From Rhodoligotrophos sp. CJ14 (GTDB lineage: Bacteria > Pseudomonadota > Alphaproteobacteria > Rhizobiales > Im1): a stretch of 64,000 bases of DNA. Positions 27,582 through 37,822 of this stretch are shown here, one piece after another. Each line of letters opens with the position of its first letter. The first letter of the stretch is position 1. The stretch covers positions 682,001-746,000 of the forward strand of contig NZ_CP133319.1 in NCBI RefSeq assembly GCF_038811545.1. Reading direction: 5' to 3'. The notes under the pieces were generated by a model. That model did no database searches. It saw nothing but the letters and a program-made list of their open reading frames with translations, and was not told the DNA's origin. A program made the translations under genes and the position numbers.

Positions 27582-29090
27582 TCAGCGCGGGTCCTGCGCG
27601 GTTTCGGCGAGAACAGCTTGTAAGGCCTGCGGGATCCGCTGCGGCAGATCTTCCGCGATCAGCCCCGCTCCGAAGCGGGCCGCCGCCGCCCCATGCAGCC
27701 ATACCCCCATGGCTGCAGCCTCCCAGGCGGGTACGCGCTGCGCGAGGAGGCCGAGAATGATGCCGGCAAGGACGTCGCCACTGCCGGCGGTGGCGAGGAT
27801 TGGGGGTGCGTTCGTATTGATGGCGATGCGTCCATCCGGGCTTGCAATGACCGTATCCGGTCCTTTGAGGATCACTACGGCGCCCGCGCGATGGGCCGCC
27901 GCAAGGGCACGTTCCGGCTTTCCCCTCGCCACCTGCTCCATGGCACCGAACAGTCTTGTAAATTCGCCTTGATGCGGGGTCATCACCACCGGCCGATCAG
28001 ATCTGGCGGCAATGGCCTCAAACAATGCCGAGGGCTCGTCGGCGAAGAGTGTCAGCGCGTCCGCATCGAGGACCACAGCGGCACCGCTTGCAAGGCACGC
28101 CAGAACCTTCGCCCGCGTCCCGTCCGTAACACCCGCGGCGGGGCCGATCAGCACGGCATTGCGGCGGTGGTCCTCAAGAAGCCTCGCCAGGGCATCCGCG
28201 CTGCCCGCTTCGGCGAGCATGATCGCGGTGAGGTGGTTTGCGAGCACATCGAGCGCTGGCGCAGCCGCCGCCACGGTGACCAGCCCCGCCCCACTGCGCA
28301 GGGCCGCCAGAGCGGAAAGGCGAATGGCGCCCGTGTGCCATTTGTCGCCCGAGACCGCGAGCGCATGACCCCTGCCATATTTATGGCCGGCCGGATCAAG
28401 ATGCGGGAGCGCATGAGACCACAAAGCCGGCCGGTTCTCGAAGCGGCTCGGGCCGATCTGCTCGAGCACGCCCTCGGGAATGCCGATATCGATCACCTCC
28501 AGCTTGCCGCAGTATAATCGCCCCGGCATCAGCACATGGCCCGGCTTCTTGCGGAAGAATGTGACCGTGGTCTCGGCGCGGATGGCCGTGCCCCTCACCT
28601 CGCCGGTCAAGCCGTCAATGCCTGAGGGAATGTCAACCGCCATCACGGCACGCCCGCTTTGGTTCACGCGATCGATGAGCCTCAAGGCCTCCCCATCGAT
28701 ATCGCGGGACAAACCGGCGCCGAACAGCGCATCCACGACGAGATCCGCCCCGGCGAGATCGGCCTCGGCCAGGGGGGACACACGGCCGGGCCACTGGGCG
28801 GCTGCTTGCGCCGCATCCCCTCTGAGCGCCGCAGACTGGCCATAGAGGGCGACACTCACATCAAATCCCTGGTGCCTGAGTTGGCGGGCTGCAACGAAGC
28901 CATCGCCGCCATTATTGCCAGGACCGGCCAGCACCAGCACGCGCCGGCCGGCATAGTCACGCGCCACCGCTTGCGCAACGCCCGCCCCGGCTTGCTCCAT
29001 CAGCTCGGTGCCCGAGATGCCGCCCGCCATCGCCAGGCGGTCCGCCTCGTACATTTCGCGCGGTGTGAGCAGTGCACATGAACCAGACAT
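27582..29090 (-). CDS. nnr: Bifunctional NAD(P)H-hydrate epimerase / ADP-dependent dehydratase
   Basis: The protein has 502 residues. The N-terminal YjeF_N epimerase domain (to about 215) shows LVLAGPGNNGGDGFVAARQL and DALFGAGLSRDIDG; the C-terminal carbohydrate-kinase-like dehydratase domain shows KYGRGHALAVSGD, LDADALTLFA, VMTPHQGEFTRLFG and ATAGSGDVLAGIILGLL. Together they repair hydrated NADH and NADPH. The start is ATG 29090 after AAAAGGGAAAAC; an upstream in-frame ATG is not preferred. It is divergent from glnB with 300 bp between. Confidence 0.95.
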   Translation of the reverse strand: MSGSCALLTPREMYEADRLAMAGGISGTELMEQAGAGVAQAVARDYAGRRVLVLAGPGNNGGDGFVAARQLRHQGFDVSVALYGQSAALRGDAAQAAAQWPGRVSPLAEADLAGADLVVDALFGAGLSRDIDGEALRLIDRVNQSGRAVMAVDIPSGIDGLTGEVRGTAIRAETTVTFFRKKPGHVLMPGRLYCGKLEVIDIGIPEGVLEQIGPSRFENRPALWSHALPHLDPAGHKYGRGHALAVSGDKWHTGAIRLSALAALRSGAGLVTVAAAAPALDVLANHLTAIMLAEAGSADALARLLEDHRRNAVLIGPAAGVTDGTRAKVLACLASGAAVVLDADALTLFADEPSALFEAIAARSDRPVVMTPHQGEFTRLFGAMEQVARGKPERALAAAHRAGAVVILKGPDTVIASPDGRIAINTNAPPILATAGSGDVLAGIILGLLAQRVPAWEAAAMGVWLHGAAAARFGAGLIAEDLPQRIPQALQAVLAETAQDPR

Positions 29091-29279
29091 GTTTTCCCTT
29101 TTGCCCTTGCCCGTGGCATGATGCGGCCGTCGCTGGCGCAACGCCATGGTGAAGTTCAAGGCATTTGCCTATTATTTAGCCAGCACGCCGCAGCCGAACG
29201 ATTGCGGTGGGCCGAGGCAATAGCTCGGCGGTTAGGGTACATCCTTGAAATTACGTGAATTTTTTCTTGCGACGAGAAC

Positions 29280-29294
29280 TGGCACGCCGGCTGC
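29280..29294 (+). promoter_or_regulatory. Sigma-54-type -24/-12 promoter of glnB
   Basis: TGGCACGCCGGCTGC matches TGGCACG-N4-TTGC with one mismatch (C for T in the -12 element) and the correct spacing between the GG and GC pairs. It lies about 97 bp before the glnB start. In rhizobia glnB is transcribed from an RpoN/NtrC promoter. No clear NtrC half-site pair was seen upstream. Confidence 0.6.
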
Positions 29295-29360
29295 ATTCTC
29301 AAGGGCGAGCATCGCGACTGGCAGGCAAGCCACCGGGTCATGACCGAGTGGCGGGACTGA

Positions 29361-29729
<369 letters not shown>

Positions 29730-29821
29730 GCAAGAGCGGCTGGATCATCTGCGGCCGTGCTCCTGCTGGGCGCGGGCGCATCGTTACATGCAACTGTGAA
29801 GACGTGAAAAGGGGATTATCC

Positions 29822-31240
29822 ATGGCGACCGAGCAGACGCCCGAGTCCGTCCTGAAGCTCATCAAAGACAAGGACATCAAATTCGTCGACCTGCGTTTCA
29901 CCGATCCAAAGGGCAAGCTGCAGCACGTCACGATGGATGCGGACCTCGTCGACGAAGACATGTTCGCGGAAGGCGTCGCTTTCGACGGGTCCTCGATCGT
30001 TGGCTGGAAGGCGATCAATGAATCCGACATGATGCTGATGCTGGACCCGGAATCCGCGCATCTCGATCCATTTTATGCCCAGTCGACACTCGGCATCTTC
30101 TGCGATGTGCTGGAGCCGACGACGGGCGAGGCCTATGAGCGCGATCCGCGGACGACGGCAAAGAATGCGGAGGCCTATCTCAAGTCCACCGGCATCGGTG
30201 ATGCAGTCTTCGTCGGGCCGGAAGCCGAATTCTTCATCTTCGATGATGTCCGCTTCACCAGCGAGCCTTATCACACCGCTTTCAGGGTCGATTCGAGCGA
30301 ATTGCCGAGCAACACCAACACGGAATATGAGCAGGGCAATCTTGCCCATCGTCCGCGTATGAAGGGCGGCTATTTCCCGGTCAATCCGATCGACAGCTGC
30401 CAGGATATCCGGTCCGAGATGGTCTCGGTGCTTTCCCAGATGGGGGTCAAGACCGAGAAGCACCATCATGAGGTGGCCGCAGCCCAGCACGAGCTCGGCA
30501 TCTTCCGCGAGACGCTGACCAAGATCGCCGATGGCATGCAGCTCTATAAGTATGTCGTCCACAATGTGGCGCATGCCTATGGCAAGACGGCAACCTTCAT
30601 GCCGAAGCCGGTCTTCGGCGATAACGGCTCGGGCATGCATGTGCATATGTCCATCTGGAAGGAAGGCAAGCCGATCTTCGCCGGAAATCAGTATGCGGAT
30701 CTGTCGCTCGAGTGCCTCTATTACATCGGCGGCATCATCAAGCACGCCAAGGCCCTGAACGCCTTCACCAACCCGACCACCAATTCCTACAAGCGGCTGG
30801 TTCCGGGTTATGAAGCACCGGTGCTTCTGGCCTATTCCTCACGCAACCGCTCCGCATCCTGCCGCATTCCGCATGCCACCTCGCCCAAGGCGAAGCGCGT
30901 CGAGGTGCGTTTCCCGGACCCGGCGGCCAATCCCTATCTCGCATTTGCTGCGATGCTGATGGCGGGTCTCGATGGCATTCAGAACAAGATCCATCCCGGC
31001 GATCCCATGGACAAGGACCTCTATGATCTGCCGCCGGAGGAGCTGAAGCAGGTGCCGCACGTATCGGCAAGCCTCGGTGAGGCGCTCGACAATCTCGAGG
31101 CCGACCATGCCTTCCTGACCAAGGGCAATGTGTTCACGGAAAGCCAGATCCGGTCCTATATCGATATCCGCCGGGCAGAACTCGAGCGCTTCCAGATGAC
31201 GCCCCACCCGGTCGAGTACGACATGTATTACAGCGTCTGA
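29822..31240 (+). CDS. glnA: Glutamine synthetase type I
   Basis: The protein has 472 residues, GSI-beta length. Visible blocks are [17 protein letters not shown], the FDGSSIVGW substrate segment, [18 protein letters not shown] with metal and substrate ligands, [17 protein letters not shown], and the adenylylation tyrosine in [12 protein letters not shown]. It condenses glutamate and ammonia. The start ATG 29822 follows AAAAGGGGATTATCC; an in-frame ATG six codons upstream lies before that site and is not preferred. A strong terminator follows. Confidence 0.98.
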   Translation: MATEQTPESVLKLIKDKDIKFVDLRFTDPKGKLQHVTMDADLVDEDMFAEGVAFDGSSIVGWKAINESDMMLMLDPESAHLDPFYAQSTLGIFCDVLEPTTGEAYERDPRTTAKNAEAYLKSTGIGDAVFVGPEAEFFIFDDVRFTSEPYHTAFRVDSSELPSNTNTEYEQGNLAHRPRMKGGYFPVNPIDSCQDIRSEMVSVLSQMGVKTEKHHHEVAAAQHELGIFRETLTKIADGMQLYKYVVHNVAHAYGKTATFMPKPVFGDNGSGMHVHMSIWKEGKPIFAGNQYADLSLECLYYIGGIIKHAKALNAFTNPTTNSYKRLVPGYEAPVLLAYSSRNRSASCRIPHATSPKAKRVEVRFPDPAANPYLAFAAMLMAGLDGIQNKIHPGDPMDKDLYDLPPEELKQVPHVSASLGEALDNLEADHAFLTKGNVFTESQIRSYIDIRRAELERFQMTPHPVEYDMYYSV

Positions 31241-31268
31241 TCGCGGCATCAGACCTGCCAGTCATAGG

Positions 31269-31294
31269 CGAAGGGGCCGGTTTCGGCCCCTTCG
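31269..31294 (+). terminator. Rho-independent terminator of glnA
   Basis: CGAAGGGGCC, a 6-nt GGTTTC loop and GGCCCCTTCG form a perfect 10-bp stem followed by TCGTTT. It begins about 30 bp after the glnA stop and 17 bp before the convergent gene's stop, so it may serve both strands. Confidence 0.85.
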
Positions 31295-31310
31295 TCGTTT
31301 CGAGCGATTG

Positions 31311-32411
31311 TCAGCTTGGTTGCTGCCATTCCTGCCAGTCCGCCGCACCAGGCATGGTGCAGCCCTTGAGCTCAACGGTTGGCAATGCACGCAAGGCGCC
31401 CCTCCGGTATCGCCAGCTATGCAGTTTTTTGCACCGCGGCCCGTCTTCGACGAGCTGTACGAACACACGGTTCGGCCCATCGAACATCAGTTCGGGGACA
31501 GTCGGTGTCGTCTGGAGCTTGCCGTCCCGCTGCACCGGGATCCCGATATGTTCGGGCGCGCGCCCCTGGCGCTGGGCAATGACCGCATAGTACTGATCCG
31601 GCGCCGGCTGGCCGCAGGGCAGCAGATAGACCAGAGCTGCCGCGCCATCATCGATCACAACCCCGTCGGCGGCCGCGAATTGATCCGGTTCTGCGGTCCC
31701 GCAGCCACTTTGGCTGAGCACCTTCAGGACCGCCGCGGGCACATCCTTACTTTCACCGATCGCATCCAGCATGATGCCGTGTTTCGATTGCCGCTGGTCA
31801 AGCCAGCGCAGCATCTTGGAAATGCCGCTCAACGATATGGTCTCGGCCGTCGGCGAGCGCGCGGAGGGCTCATCCGCTGTAAAGGAGATGCGCGCCGGTG
31901 CGGCCTGATCCCTCTCGGAGGAGGAAGACGGCGTGGAGAAGGAGACCTCCGCGATGGTTCCGGTTTTCAGCATGCGCATGAGGCTGGGGGTCACGGTTGC
32001 AAAACTACAATCGCCCTCGCCCTTCAGGATCGCTTGCTGTTGATAGGCAATGATGGCCCGCTCTGCGGGGCCCTCGATGCCTTGAGCATCGCGCGTGGGC
32101 CTCGCTTTGGCGAGCTGCATGGGATTTCCATCCACCATCAGCCGCCAGCTCGCCGGGTCCACCGCTAGGGTCGGATCGGGCCGATAGCAGATGAAGGTGC
32201 GGGCGTCGCGGGCCGTATGGCGGACTATGATGAGCTTGCCCTGCGTCGTCTGGGCAGAGATCTCGCACAGAGAGAGGTTCGAGCAGCGCCCGCTCCATTC
32301 GCCCGCCTGGCTGAAAGGGGGAGTGCCCTCGGCCAGTGCCATGGACGATGCTGAAGACAGAAGAGCGATGATCCCAAGCTTTGTCAGGGATCGAAATATG
32401 TTCGGCATCAT
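31311..32411 (-). CDS. DUF1176 domain-containing exported protein
   Basis: The 366-residue protein has a signal peptide (SLTKLGIIALLSSASSMALA) cut near residue 27. The mature part has the DUF1176 pattern: an early W-x2-C...C segment (EWSGRCSNLSLCEISA), middle GISKMLRWLDQRQSKHG, and a C-terminal WRYRRGALRALPTVELKGC...W. DUF1176 proteins are periplasmic and of unknown role. Double ATG start at 32411. It is convergent with glnA. Confidence 0.75.
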   Translation of the reverse strand: MMPNIFRSLTKLGIIALLSSASSMALAEGTPPFSQAGEWSGRCSNLSLCEISAQTTQGKLIIVRHTARDARTFICYRPDPTLAVDPASWRLMVDGNPMQLAKARPTRDAQGIEGPAERAIIAYQQQAILKGEGDCSFATVTPSLMRMLKTGTIAEVSFSTPSSSSERDQAAPARISFTADEPSARSPTAETISLSGISKMLRWLDQRQSKHGIMLDAIGESKDVPAAVLKVLSQSGCGTAEPDQFAAADGVVIDDGAAALVYLLPCGQPAPDQYYAVIAQRQGRAPEHIGIPVQRDGKLQTTPTVPELMFDGPNRVFVQLVEDGPRCKKLHSWRYRRGALRALPTVELKGCTMPGAADWQEWQQPS

Positions 32412-32622
32412 GGTTCAGCTAATCTCACTTCGTCTGGACAAATGTTCAGGATCGGCTGAAGCTGTATGACTGACGGCCGCGGTGGCGATGACATGCCAGC
32501 TCAGGGGCTGATCCCCCTGCCCTTTTGCCAGGATGCAGAACGGCAGAGTTGGGCAGCCCGGATTGCGCTTGAATTAGACAGATGAATTCTGTACCACCCG
32601 TGAAAACAATACTTAGACTTCA

Positions 32623-33894
32623 GTGCATTTACGCAAATTGCGCGACAGCGTTTGGGACTCTGATAGGGCGTCGGCATTGGTCTCCGTAAATCTCTCGACC
32701 GCACTGAGCCTGGTTTCCCCCGCAATTCTAATAGTATTTGCGGCAAGTTTTCTTTTTACCTGGTTGCTCGACCGCAATAGACGGCACCTTATTCTACTCA
32801 GCGCATCACTAATCTTGTATTGCGCCTTGGCCACTGTCAGAGTGATCGGTCCATCGGAGGAACTGGCGCGCGGCGGTTTCTGGCACGCGACCCTGCTCAG
32901 CTTGAGCCTGGTTCTGTTTTGCGAAGGCGTTCTGCGACGAAAAGGCCGTAGCCTCGGCGCGAGGCTCTGCCTCGGTGGACTGCTGTGCATCGCGGCGCTG
33001 GCCGGCATCGCAGCGGTTACCGAGATGCGTCCGACACTGGCCATACAGGCGCTCTATGCGGCCAACTGTGTCCTCGTGCTCCATGCGGTCTGGCGCCTGT
33101 TGGACCAGAGGCAAGCCTCCGCAAGTGACCGCCTGATCTTTTGGGCTCTGCTGGCTTTGGCCTTGCAACTCCTTGCTCATATCGTCTTTCCCATAAGTTT
33201 CGGGCCGGTCGTCAGCTTGTTCGAGAACGCGCGCCTCGCCTTCACGGCGGACTTGGCTCAAGCCGTGACAGGCATCATCGTTTCCGCAATGGTGCTGATC
33301 GCGACCACGACAGAAATCATTCATGATCTCAGGAATGACAGAGACACAGACCCACTCACGCAAGTCTTGAACAGGCGCGGCTTTGAAGAGCGCGGCGGCG
33401 ATCTCATCGCGCGGAAAAGCAATTTGCCAGCCGCCATGATCGCCTGCGACATCGACCACTTCAAACGGATCAATGATACCTACGGACACTCGGCGGGAGA
33501 CGCCGTGTTGCGATCCATTACGGCGACGCTGCTAGAACAGACGAAACCATCCGACCTCATCGGACGGGTGGGCGGGGAAGAATTCGCCATTCTCCTCCCC
33601 GGAACATCCGGGGATGACGCAGCCTTGCTTGCGGAGGCCATCCGCAAACGGATCGAATGCAGAACATTTCCGGCGCTCGCGCCCCGGACCAGGATCACGG
33701 CGAGCTTTGGCGTCGCCGAGTACCGGCCTGGGGATACTGTCTGGGACATGTTCACGCGAGCAGACAGCCTGCTCTATGAGGCAAAAGCCGCTGGCCGCAA
33801 CCGCATCCAGGTGGAAACTTCCGATCACGCGCCCTCGGGCATTCGCCGCGAGACGACCCATGCGCCCGCAAATAGCGCGCGCATGGGGGCCTGA
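32623..33894 (+). CDS. Membrane-bound diguanylate cyclase (GGDEF)
   Basis: The protein has 423 residues. Six or so hydrophobic helices occupy residues 25-230, with no named sensor domain, followed by a GGDEF domain from about 242 (DPLTQVLNRRGFEER). The active-site loop is GGEEF at 317-321, a permitted variant. The inhibitory RxxD site, five residues upstream, reads KPSD, so product inhibition may be weakened. It makes cyclic di-GMP from GTP. The GTG at 32623 lacks a clear ribosome site, so the true start may be a little downstream. There is no EAL partner nearby. Confidence 0.88.
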   Translation: MHLRKLRDSVWDSDRASALVSVNLSTALSLVSPAILIVFAASFLFTWLLDRNRRHLILLSASLILYCALATVRVIGPSEELARGGFWHATLLSLSLVLFCEGVLRRKGRSLGARLCLGGLLCIAALAGIAAVTEMRPTLAIQALYAANCVLVLHAVWRLLDQRQASASDRLIFWALLALALQLLAHIVFPISFGPVVSLFENARLAFTADLAQAVTGIIVSAMVLIATTTEIIHDLRNDRDTDPLTQVLNRRGFEERGGDLIARKSNLPAAMIACDIDHFKRINDTYGHSAGDAVLRSITATLLEQTKPSDLIGRVGGEEFAILLPGTSGDDAALLAEAIRKRIECRTFPALAPRTRITASFGVAEYRPGDTVWDMFTRADSLLYEAKAAGRNRIQVETSDHAPSGIRRETTHAPANSARMGA

Positions 33895-33928
33895 CCGTCA
33901 TCGACCACTTCGCGGTTTAGCTATCGGC

Positions 33929-34225
33929 TCACGTCCGGACCATCATCCGCTTGAGCAGACCGACCACCAGCGTGAGAATGGCACCACCTGCACCGCCGCC
34001 GGCGAGGCTGGTGACAATGGAGGCAAGATCGAGACCGCCGGCACCCGCTCCAGCGCTACTGGCCAGCACGGCCTGCAGAATCTGACCCAGCACGCCACCG
34101 CCGACGAGGCCCGCTACCGAATTGCCGAGAGGCCCAAGGCTGCTCGTCTTCGCGGCAGCGCCTGCGGCGTGACCGCCAATGAGCCCCGCGACAAGCTGAA
34201 TGATAAGAGGGAGCAACTGTTCCAT
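33929..34225 (-). CDS. Small Gly/Ala-rich hydrophobic protein, unknown function
   Basis: The 98-residue protein starts at ATG 34225 after AACAGGATACGGAC. It begins MEQLLPLIIQLVAGLIGGHAA, continues through Gly-rich helices (SVAGLVGGGVLGQILQAVL) and ends in a hydrophobic LTLVVGLLKRMMVRT. It probably associates with membranes. Similar Gly-rich proteins are widespread in Hyphomicrobiales without assigned function. Confidence 0.65.
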   Translation of the reverse strand: MEQLLPLIIQLVAGLIGGHAAGAAAKTSSLGPLGNSVAGLVGGGVLGQILQAVLASSAGAGAGGLDLASIVTSLAGGGAGGAILTLVVGLLKRMMVRT

Positions 34226-34419
34226 GTCCGTATCCTGTTCTGGAAGATGATTGGCAAGCAGAAAGGCTCTTACGTCCCCAGATGCCACCACGGGCTCGGC
34301 CTATGGCCTGTCAATGCAAGCTTTAGCCCCGCGGGAAGCCACCCGCAGGCCATTGACGTCGCAGAACGCGCAACGGCCTGCCGCTGCGCCAAGTAAATTA
34401 GGCCCCGAGGCCCGCTGCT

Positions 34420-34596
34420 TCAGCTTTCGTCGACGATTTCCGCTTGCGGCCCGTTATTCCGAATAGAGTCGATCGCATTCTGAGCCGAAGCTTTCGATTT
34501 GTATCCTTCCGTCCAAAAAATCGTTTCGGCGTTGTACTTGAAGTACACCCGATATTCGCCGCTCTTGTCTTTAGAAATGATGAACTTGTGCGCCAT
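34420..34596 (-). CDS. YegP family DUF1508 protein
   Basis: With ATG 34596 the product is 58 residues, one DUF1508 unit: MAHKFIISKDKSGEYRVYFKYN then EGYKSKASAQNAIDSIRNN. The typical EGYKSKASA block is intact. E. coli YegP has two such units; single-unit versions are common. The function is unknown, with stress roles suggested for the family. A longer in-frame start 60 nt upstream adds a cysteine-rich leader and is less likely. Confidence 0.85.
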   Translation of the reverse strand: MAHKFIISKDKSGEYRVYFKYNAETIFWTEGYKSKASAQNAIDSIRNNGPQAEIVDES

Positions 34597-34880
34597 ACCT
34601 TGGGTCCCCGCATTTTTGCCACAAAATGCACACAGAGTGCGCATAGGAGAGTCCATAGGGACTTGGCAGATGTCAAGATTTCTTCACGAGATCTGTGAAT
34701 GGTCTATAAATCGGCGCGGACCAGCGTCGCCAGCCAACTGGACGGACAGATCGACGACAGGTGCCAAGACGCGGTCGTCCAGCTAGCACCGCCGGATTTC
34801 CACACGCACACTGCTCATGGACCTTACGGAAGACGACTAGACCACAGCCGCAAAGACAGTGATGAGACCTCGGACGGCAG

Positions 34881-35441
34881 CTAATAAGCCGCGTCGAAGT
34901 AATCGTCAGCGGTCATTGAGTAGATGTAGAGATCTGTTCGCAGGCCGTTGCCCACATACTGGTCCTGTGCAAATCGCTCGCGACGCATTCCGATCTTTTC
35001 CATGATCCGAATGGATGCCTCATTCTCGGCAAAGGCCTTGGCCCACATGCGCGAACAGCCGAGACGCTCAAACCCGATGGCGACAAGCGCCTGCCCGATC
35101 TCGGTGGCAAATCCGCGCCGCCATAGCTCGGGATGCACGCCCCAGCCGATCTCGGCGGATTGCGGCCTATTCAACTGGATAAAACCATCGCCGATCACAT
35201 GCCCCGTGGCCTTGAGCTCTGCTGCGAGATGATAGAGGGTCCGGTTGGGGCTCATCTGGCGGCGCAGCGAGCGGGCAACAAAGCCCTGCACATCCGCTGC
35301 GGAGGCATAGCGGACGGCAACATGCTTTTGATAGTCGTTGCGCAACATATAGGCGGCAAAGGCTCGGGCATCTCGGGCGCGAATTTCCCGCAGAGTCAGT
35401 GCCCTGGTTTCGAGGCGTGTGATTTGAAGCGCTGCACGCAT
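34881..35441 (-). CDS. GNAT family N-acetyltransferase (RimJ/RimL type)
   Basis: The 186-residue protein starts at ATG 35441 with GGGAGGAGGGCCTCG just before. Blocks typical of RimJ/RimL-like enzymes are EIGWGVHPELWRRGFATEIGQALVAIGFERLG (acetyl-CoA site) and ASIRIMEKIGMRRERF. It may acetylate protein N-termini or small amines; the substrate is not predictable. The frame stays open 105 codons upstream, but that part has no homology-like features. Confidence 0.88.
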   Translation of the reverse strand: MRAALQITRLETRALTLREIRARDARAFAAYMLRNDYQKHVAVRYASAADVQGFVARSLRRQMSPNRTLYHLAAELKATGHVIGDGFIQLNRPQSAEIGWGVHPELWRRGFATEIGQALVAIGFERLGCSRMWAKAFAENEASIRIMEKIGMRRERFAQDQYVGNGLRTDLYIYSMTADDYFDAAY

Positions 35442-35852
35442 CCGAGGCCCTCCTCCCATTCCGCGCAAACGCTGCAGAAGCGTCTGACAGGCTCGCAGAC
35501 CATAGTACTCGTCATCGCGGTCAGGTGTCGAGGGCAACGTCAGGCATCCTGACGCCGACTGGTCCAACGTTGCGGGTGCGTCACGTGATGGTGGGCACCC
35601 GCAGGATCTCTGTAAACTGCTCTGTGTTATTCTTTCGCTCGTCTCGTCGAGATCCCGCGGCCAGGTCCGGTTTTGCTGCAAGCTGCTCATCAGCAAAGAT
35701 GAGCCCCGCGGGTGTGACAATGTCTCAGCTGGTGATATGCCCGAAAAATTTGACAAAGCGTCCCGAATAATTATCTATCCGCCAAGAGTTTTGCGCGACG
35801 ATCTCCCCGCCGCAGCACTCACCATCACAAATCGGATCGCTGCTGTAATATT
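35442..35852. other. Intergenic region without a supported gene
   Basis: This divergent region lies between the GNAT gene and the helicase gene. Short frames exist on both strands without ribosome sites. It presumably carries both promoters; I could not place them. Confidence 0.5.
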
Positions 35853-37331
35853 ATGAGCTTTGACGACCTCGGACTGAGCCCAAGGGTTTTGGACGCCGTG
35901 AAAGAGGCGGGTTTTACCGAACCGACCGCCATTCAGGCCCAGGCAATCCCTCCCGCACTCGAAGGCAGAGACGTGTTGGGCCTGGCTCAAACCGGATCCG
36001 GCAAGACCGCAGCCTTCACACTCCCCATGCTCACGCTTTTGGAGCGTGGCCGGGCCAGAGCGCGTATGCCACGGGCGCTGATCCTCGAACCGACCCGTGA
36101 GCTCGCGGCGCAGGTGTATGATGCCTTCGAGACGTTCGGCAAAAACCATAAAATGACAGTCGCCCTGCTGATCGGCGGCATCTCCTTCGCCGAGCAGGAG
36201 CGCAAAATTGACCGCGGCGCGGATGTGGTGATCGCCACACCCGGACGACTGATGGATCACTTCAAGAATGGCAAGCTGCTGTTGAACGGCATTCAGATCT
36301 TCGTCATCGATGAAGCCGATCGCATGCTCGATATGGGCTTCATTCCCGACATCGAGGAGATCTGCAAGATGCTGCCGGTGACCCGGCAGACGCTGTTCTT
36401 CTCTGCAACGATGCCGCCCGAGATCCAGCGGCTGACCTCAACCTTCCTGCAAAACCCGCACCGGGTTGAAGCAGCACCGCCCTCCTCTACCGCATCGAGC
36501 ATCGTCCAGCGCCTGGTGCATGCGCCGTCTGATCCCTCCGCCAAGCGCGCTTGGCTGCGCGATCTGCTTCAGGCCCAAGCCGAGACGATCAACAACGCGA
36601 TCATCTTCTCCAACCGCAAGGACACGGTGAAGATCCTGGAGAAGTCCATGCGCAAGCATGGCTATAACGCTGCGGCCCTGCACGGGGACATGGACCAACA
36701 TAGCCGGCTGCAGACCTTGGACAAGTTCCGCTCCGGTGAAATCACCTTCCTCATCGCCTCCGATGTGGCAGCCCGCGGGCTCGACATTCCTGCGGTGAGC
36801 CATGTCTTCAATTACGATGTGCCGATCCATGCCGAGGACTATGTGCACCGTATCGGACGCACAGGCCGTGCGGGACGCGAAGGCTTTGCCTTCATGCTGG
36901 TCACGCGCCATGAAACCAAGCAGCTGACGGCGATCCAGAAGCTCATCCGCAAAGAGATTGAATGGGAAGGCCCGGAGATGATTGAGGGCAGCGAGCCGGC
37001 GGGCTTCGAGCAGACGGGCGAGCGTCGCGGCAAACGGCGTCATAATGCCCAAGAGGCGCGCGAGACGGGCAAAGGACGCGGCGGCAAAGGCAAGAGCCGG
37101 CGCGACGACCACGAGAGTTCAGAAACTGTGGTCGAGCTTGCCGCCCAGCATGCTCCCGAAAAGCCCACCAAGGGCGCGCAGAGAAAGACGGACGATGTGC
37201 AGCCGCGCGAGGAACCCCGCAGCCGCCGTGGTAATGGCCGCCACCGCGATCACGAGATCGGCTCGATCGAGGGTGCGCTGAGCTTCCAACACCAGGAAAT
37301 CCCCGCATTTCTCCTGCGCTCGGTGCGTTAG
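35853..37331 (+). CDS. DEAD-box ATP-dependent RNA helicase (RhlE-like)
   Basis: The protein has 492 residues. The helicase core (1 to about 375) has the Q motif FTEPTAIQAQAIP, Walker A AQTGSGKTAAF, PTRELAAQ, TPGRL, VIDEADRMLD, the SAT motif, and VHRIGRTGRAGREG. The C-terminal 110 residues are basic, low-complexity and probably RNA-binding (RGGKGKSRRDD, RSRRGNGRHRD). It likely helps ribosome assembly or mRNA turnover, often in the cold. The start is ATG 35853 (MSFDDLGLSPRVLDAV), without a good ribosome site. Confidence 0.93.
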   Translation: MSFDDLGLSPRVLDAVKEAGFTEPTAIQAQAIPPALEGRDVLGLAQTGSGKTAAFTLPMLTLLERGRARARMPRALILEPTRELAAQVYDAFETFGKNHKMTVALLIGGISFAEQERKIDRGADVVIATPGRLMDHFKNGKLLLNGIQIFVIDEADRMLDMGFIPDIEEICKMLPVTRQTLFFSATMPPEIQRLTSTFLQNPHRVEAAPPSSTASSIVQRLVHAPSDPSAKRAWLRDLLQAQAETINNAIIFSNRKDTVKILEKSMRKHGYNAAALHGDMDQHSRLQTLDKFRSGEITFLIASDVAARGLDIPAVSHVFNYDVPIHAEDYVHRIGRTGRAGREGFAFMLVTRHETKQLTAIQKLIRKEIEWEGPEMIEGSEPAGFEQTGERRGKRRHNAQEARETGKGRGGKGKSRRDDHESSETVVELAAQHAPEKPTKGAQRKTDDVQPREEPRSRRGNGRHRDHEIGSIEGALSFQHQEIPAFLLRSVR

Positions 37332-37377
37332 AACGTTCGAGCGAAGTCGCCGGCTCTCCGGAAGAAAATGCGACAGA

Positions 37378-37410
37378 GGCTCCAGTGATGGTCTGGAGCC
37401 TTTTCATTTT
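37378..37410 (+). terminator. Rho-independent terminator of the DEAD-box helicase gene
   Basis: GGCTCCAG, a 7-nt loop and CTGGAGCC form a perfect stem followed by TTTTCATTTT. It lies between the convergent helicase and suf genes and could also stop suf transcription from the other side. Confidence 0.88.
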
Positions 37411-37441
37411 CGGGCAGCTTGAAGAGGAATGCGGGCTTACA

Positions 37442-37822
37442 TCAATCCAGCTTGGCGGGGCTGATCGCGACGCTTTCACCGCAGCCGCAGGCTGAGGTCT
37501 GGTTCGGATTGTTGAAGACAAAGCCCGAGGATAGAAGCGAGGTCTTGTAGTCCATTTCTGTGCCGAGCAGGAACAGGATCGCCGCCGGATCGATGAAGAT
37601 CTTGGCCCCCTTGTCCTCCACAACCTCGTCGCCCGGCTTCTGCTCGGTTGCATATTCAAGTGTATATTCCATGCCGGCGCAGCCGCCCTTCTTCACCCCG
37701 ACCCGCAGGCCGAGAATCGGCTGCTCAGATCGGGTCGACAGCTCGCGCAATCGCGCGGCAGCAGCATCCGTCATGGTCATGGCCTTGGGTCTTGCCCGCA
37801 ATCTCGATTGCACTGTGCTCAT
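37442..37822 (-). CDS. sufA: Iron-sulfur cluster assembly A-type carrier protein
   Basis: The start ATG 37822 follows a GAGGGTTTGGCGC site and gives 126 residues. The A-type carrier fold is clear: LRVGVKKGGCAGMEYTL with the first cluster cysteine, FIDPAAILFLLGTEMDY, and the C-terminal ACGCGES pair. It passes clusters to target proteins. It is the last gene of the suf operon. A longer in-frame start would enter the sufT-sufA gap and is not needed. Confidence 0.93.
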   Translation of the reverse strand: MSTVQSRLRARPKAMTMTDAAAARLRELSTRSEQPILGLRVGVKKGGCAGMEYTLEYATEQKPGDEVVEDKGAKIFIDPAAILFLLGTEMDYKTSLLSSGFVFNNPNQTSACGCGESVAISPAKLD

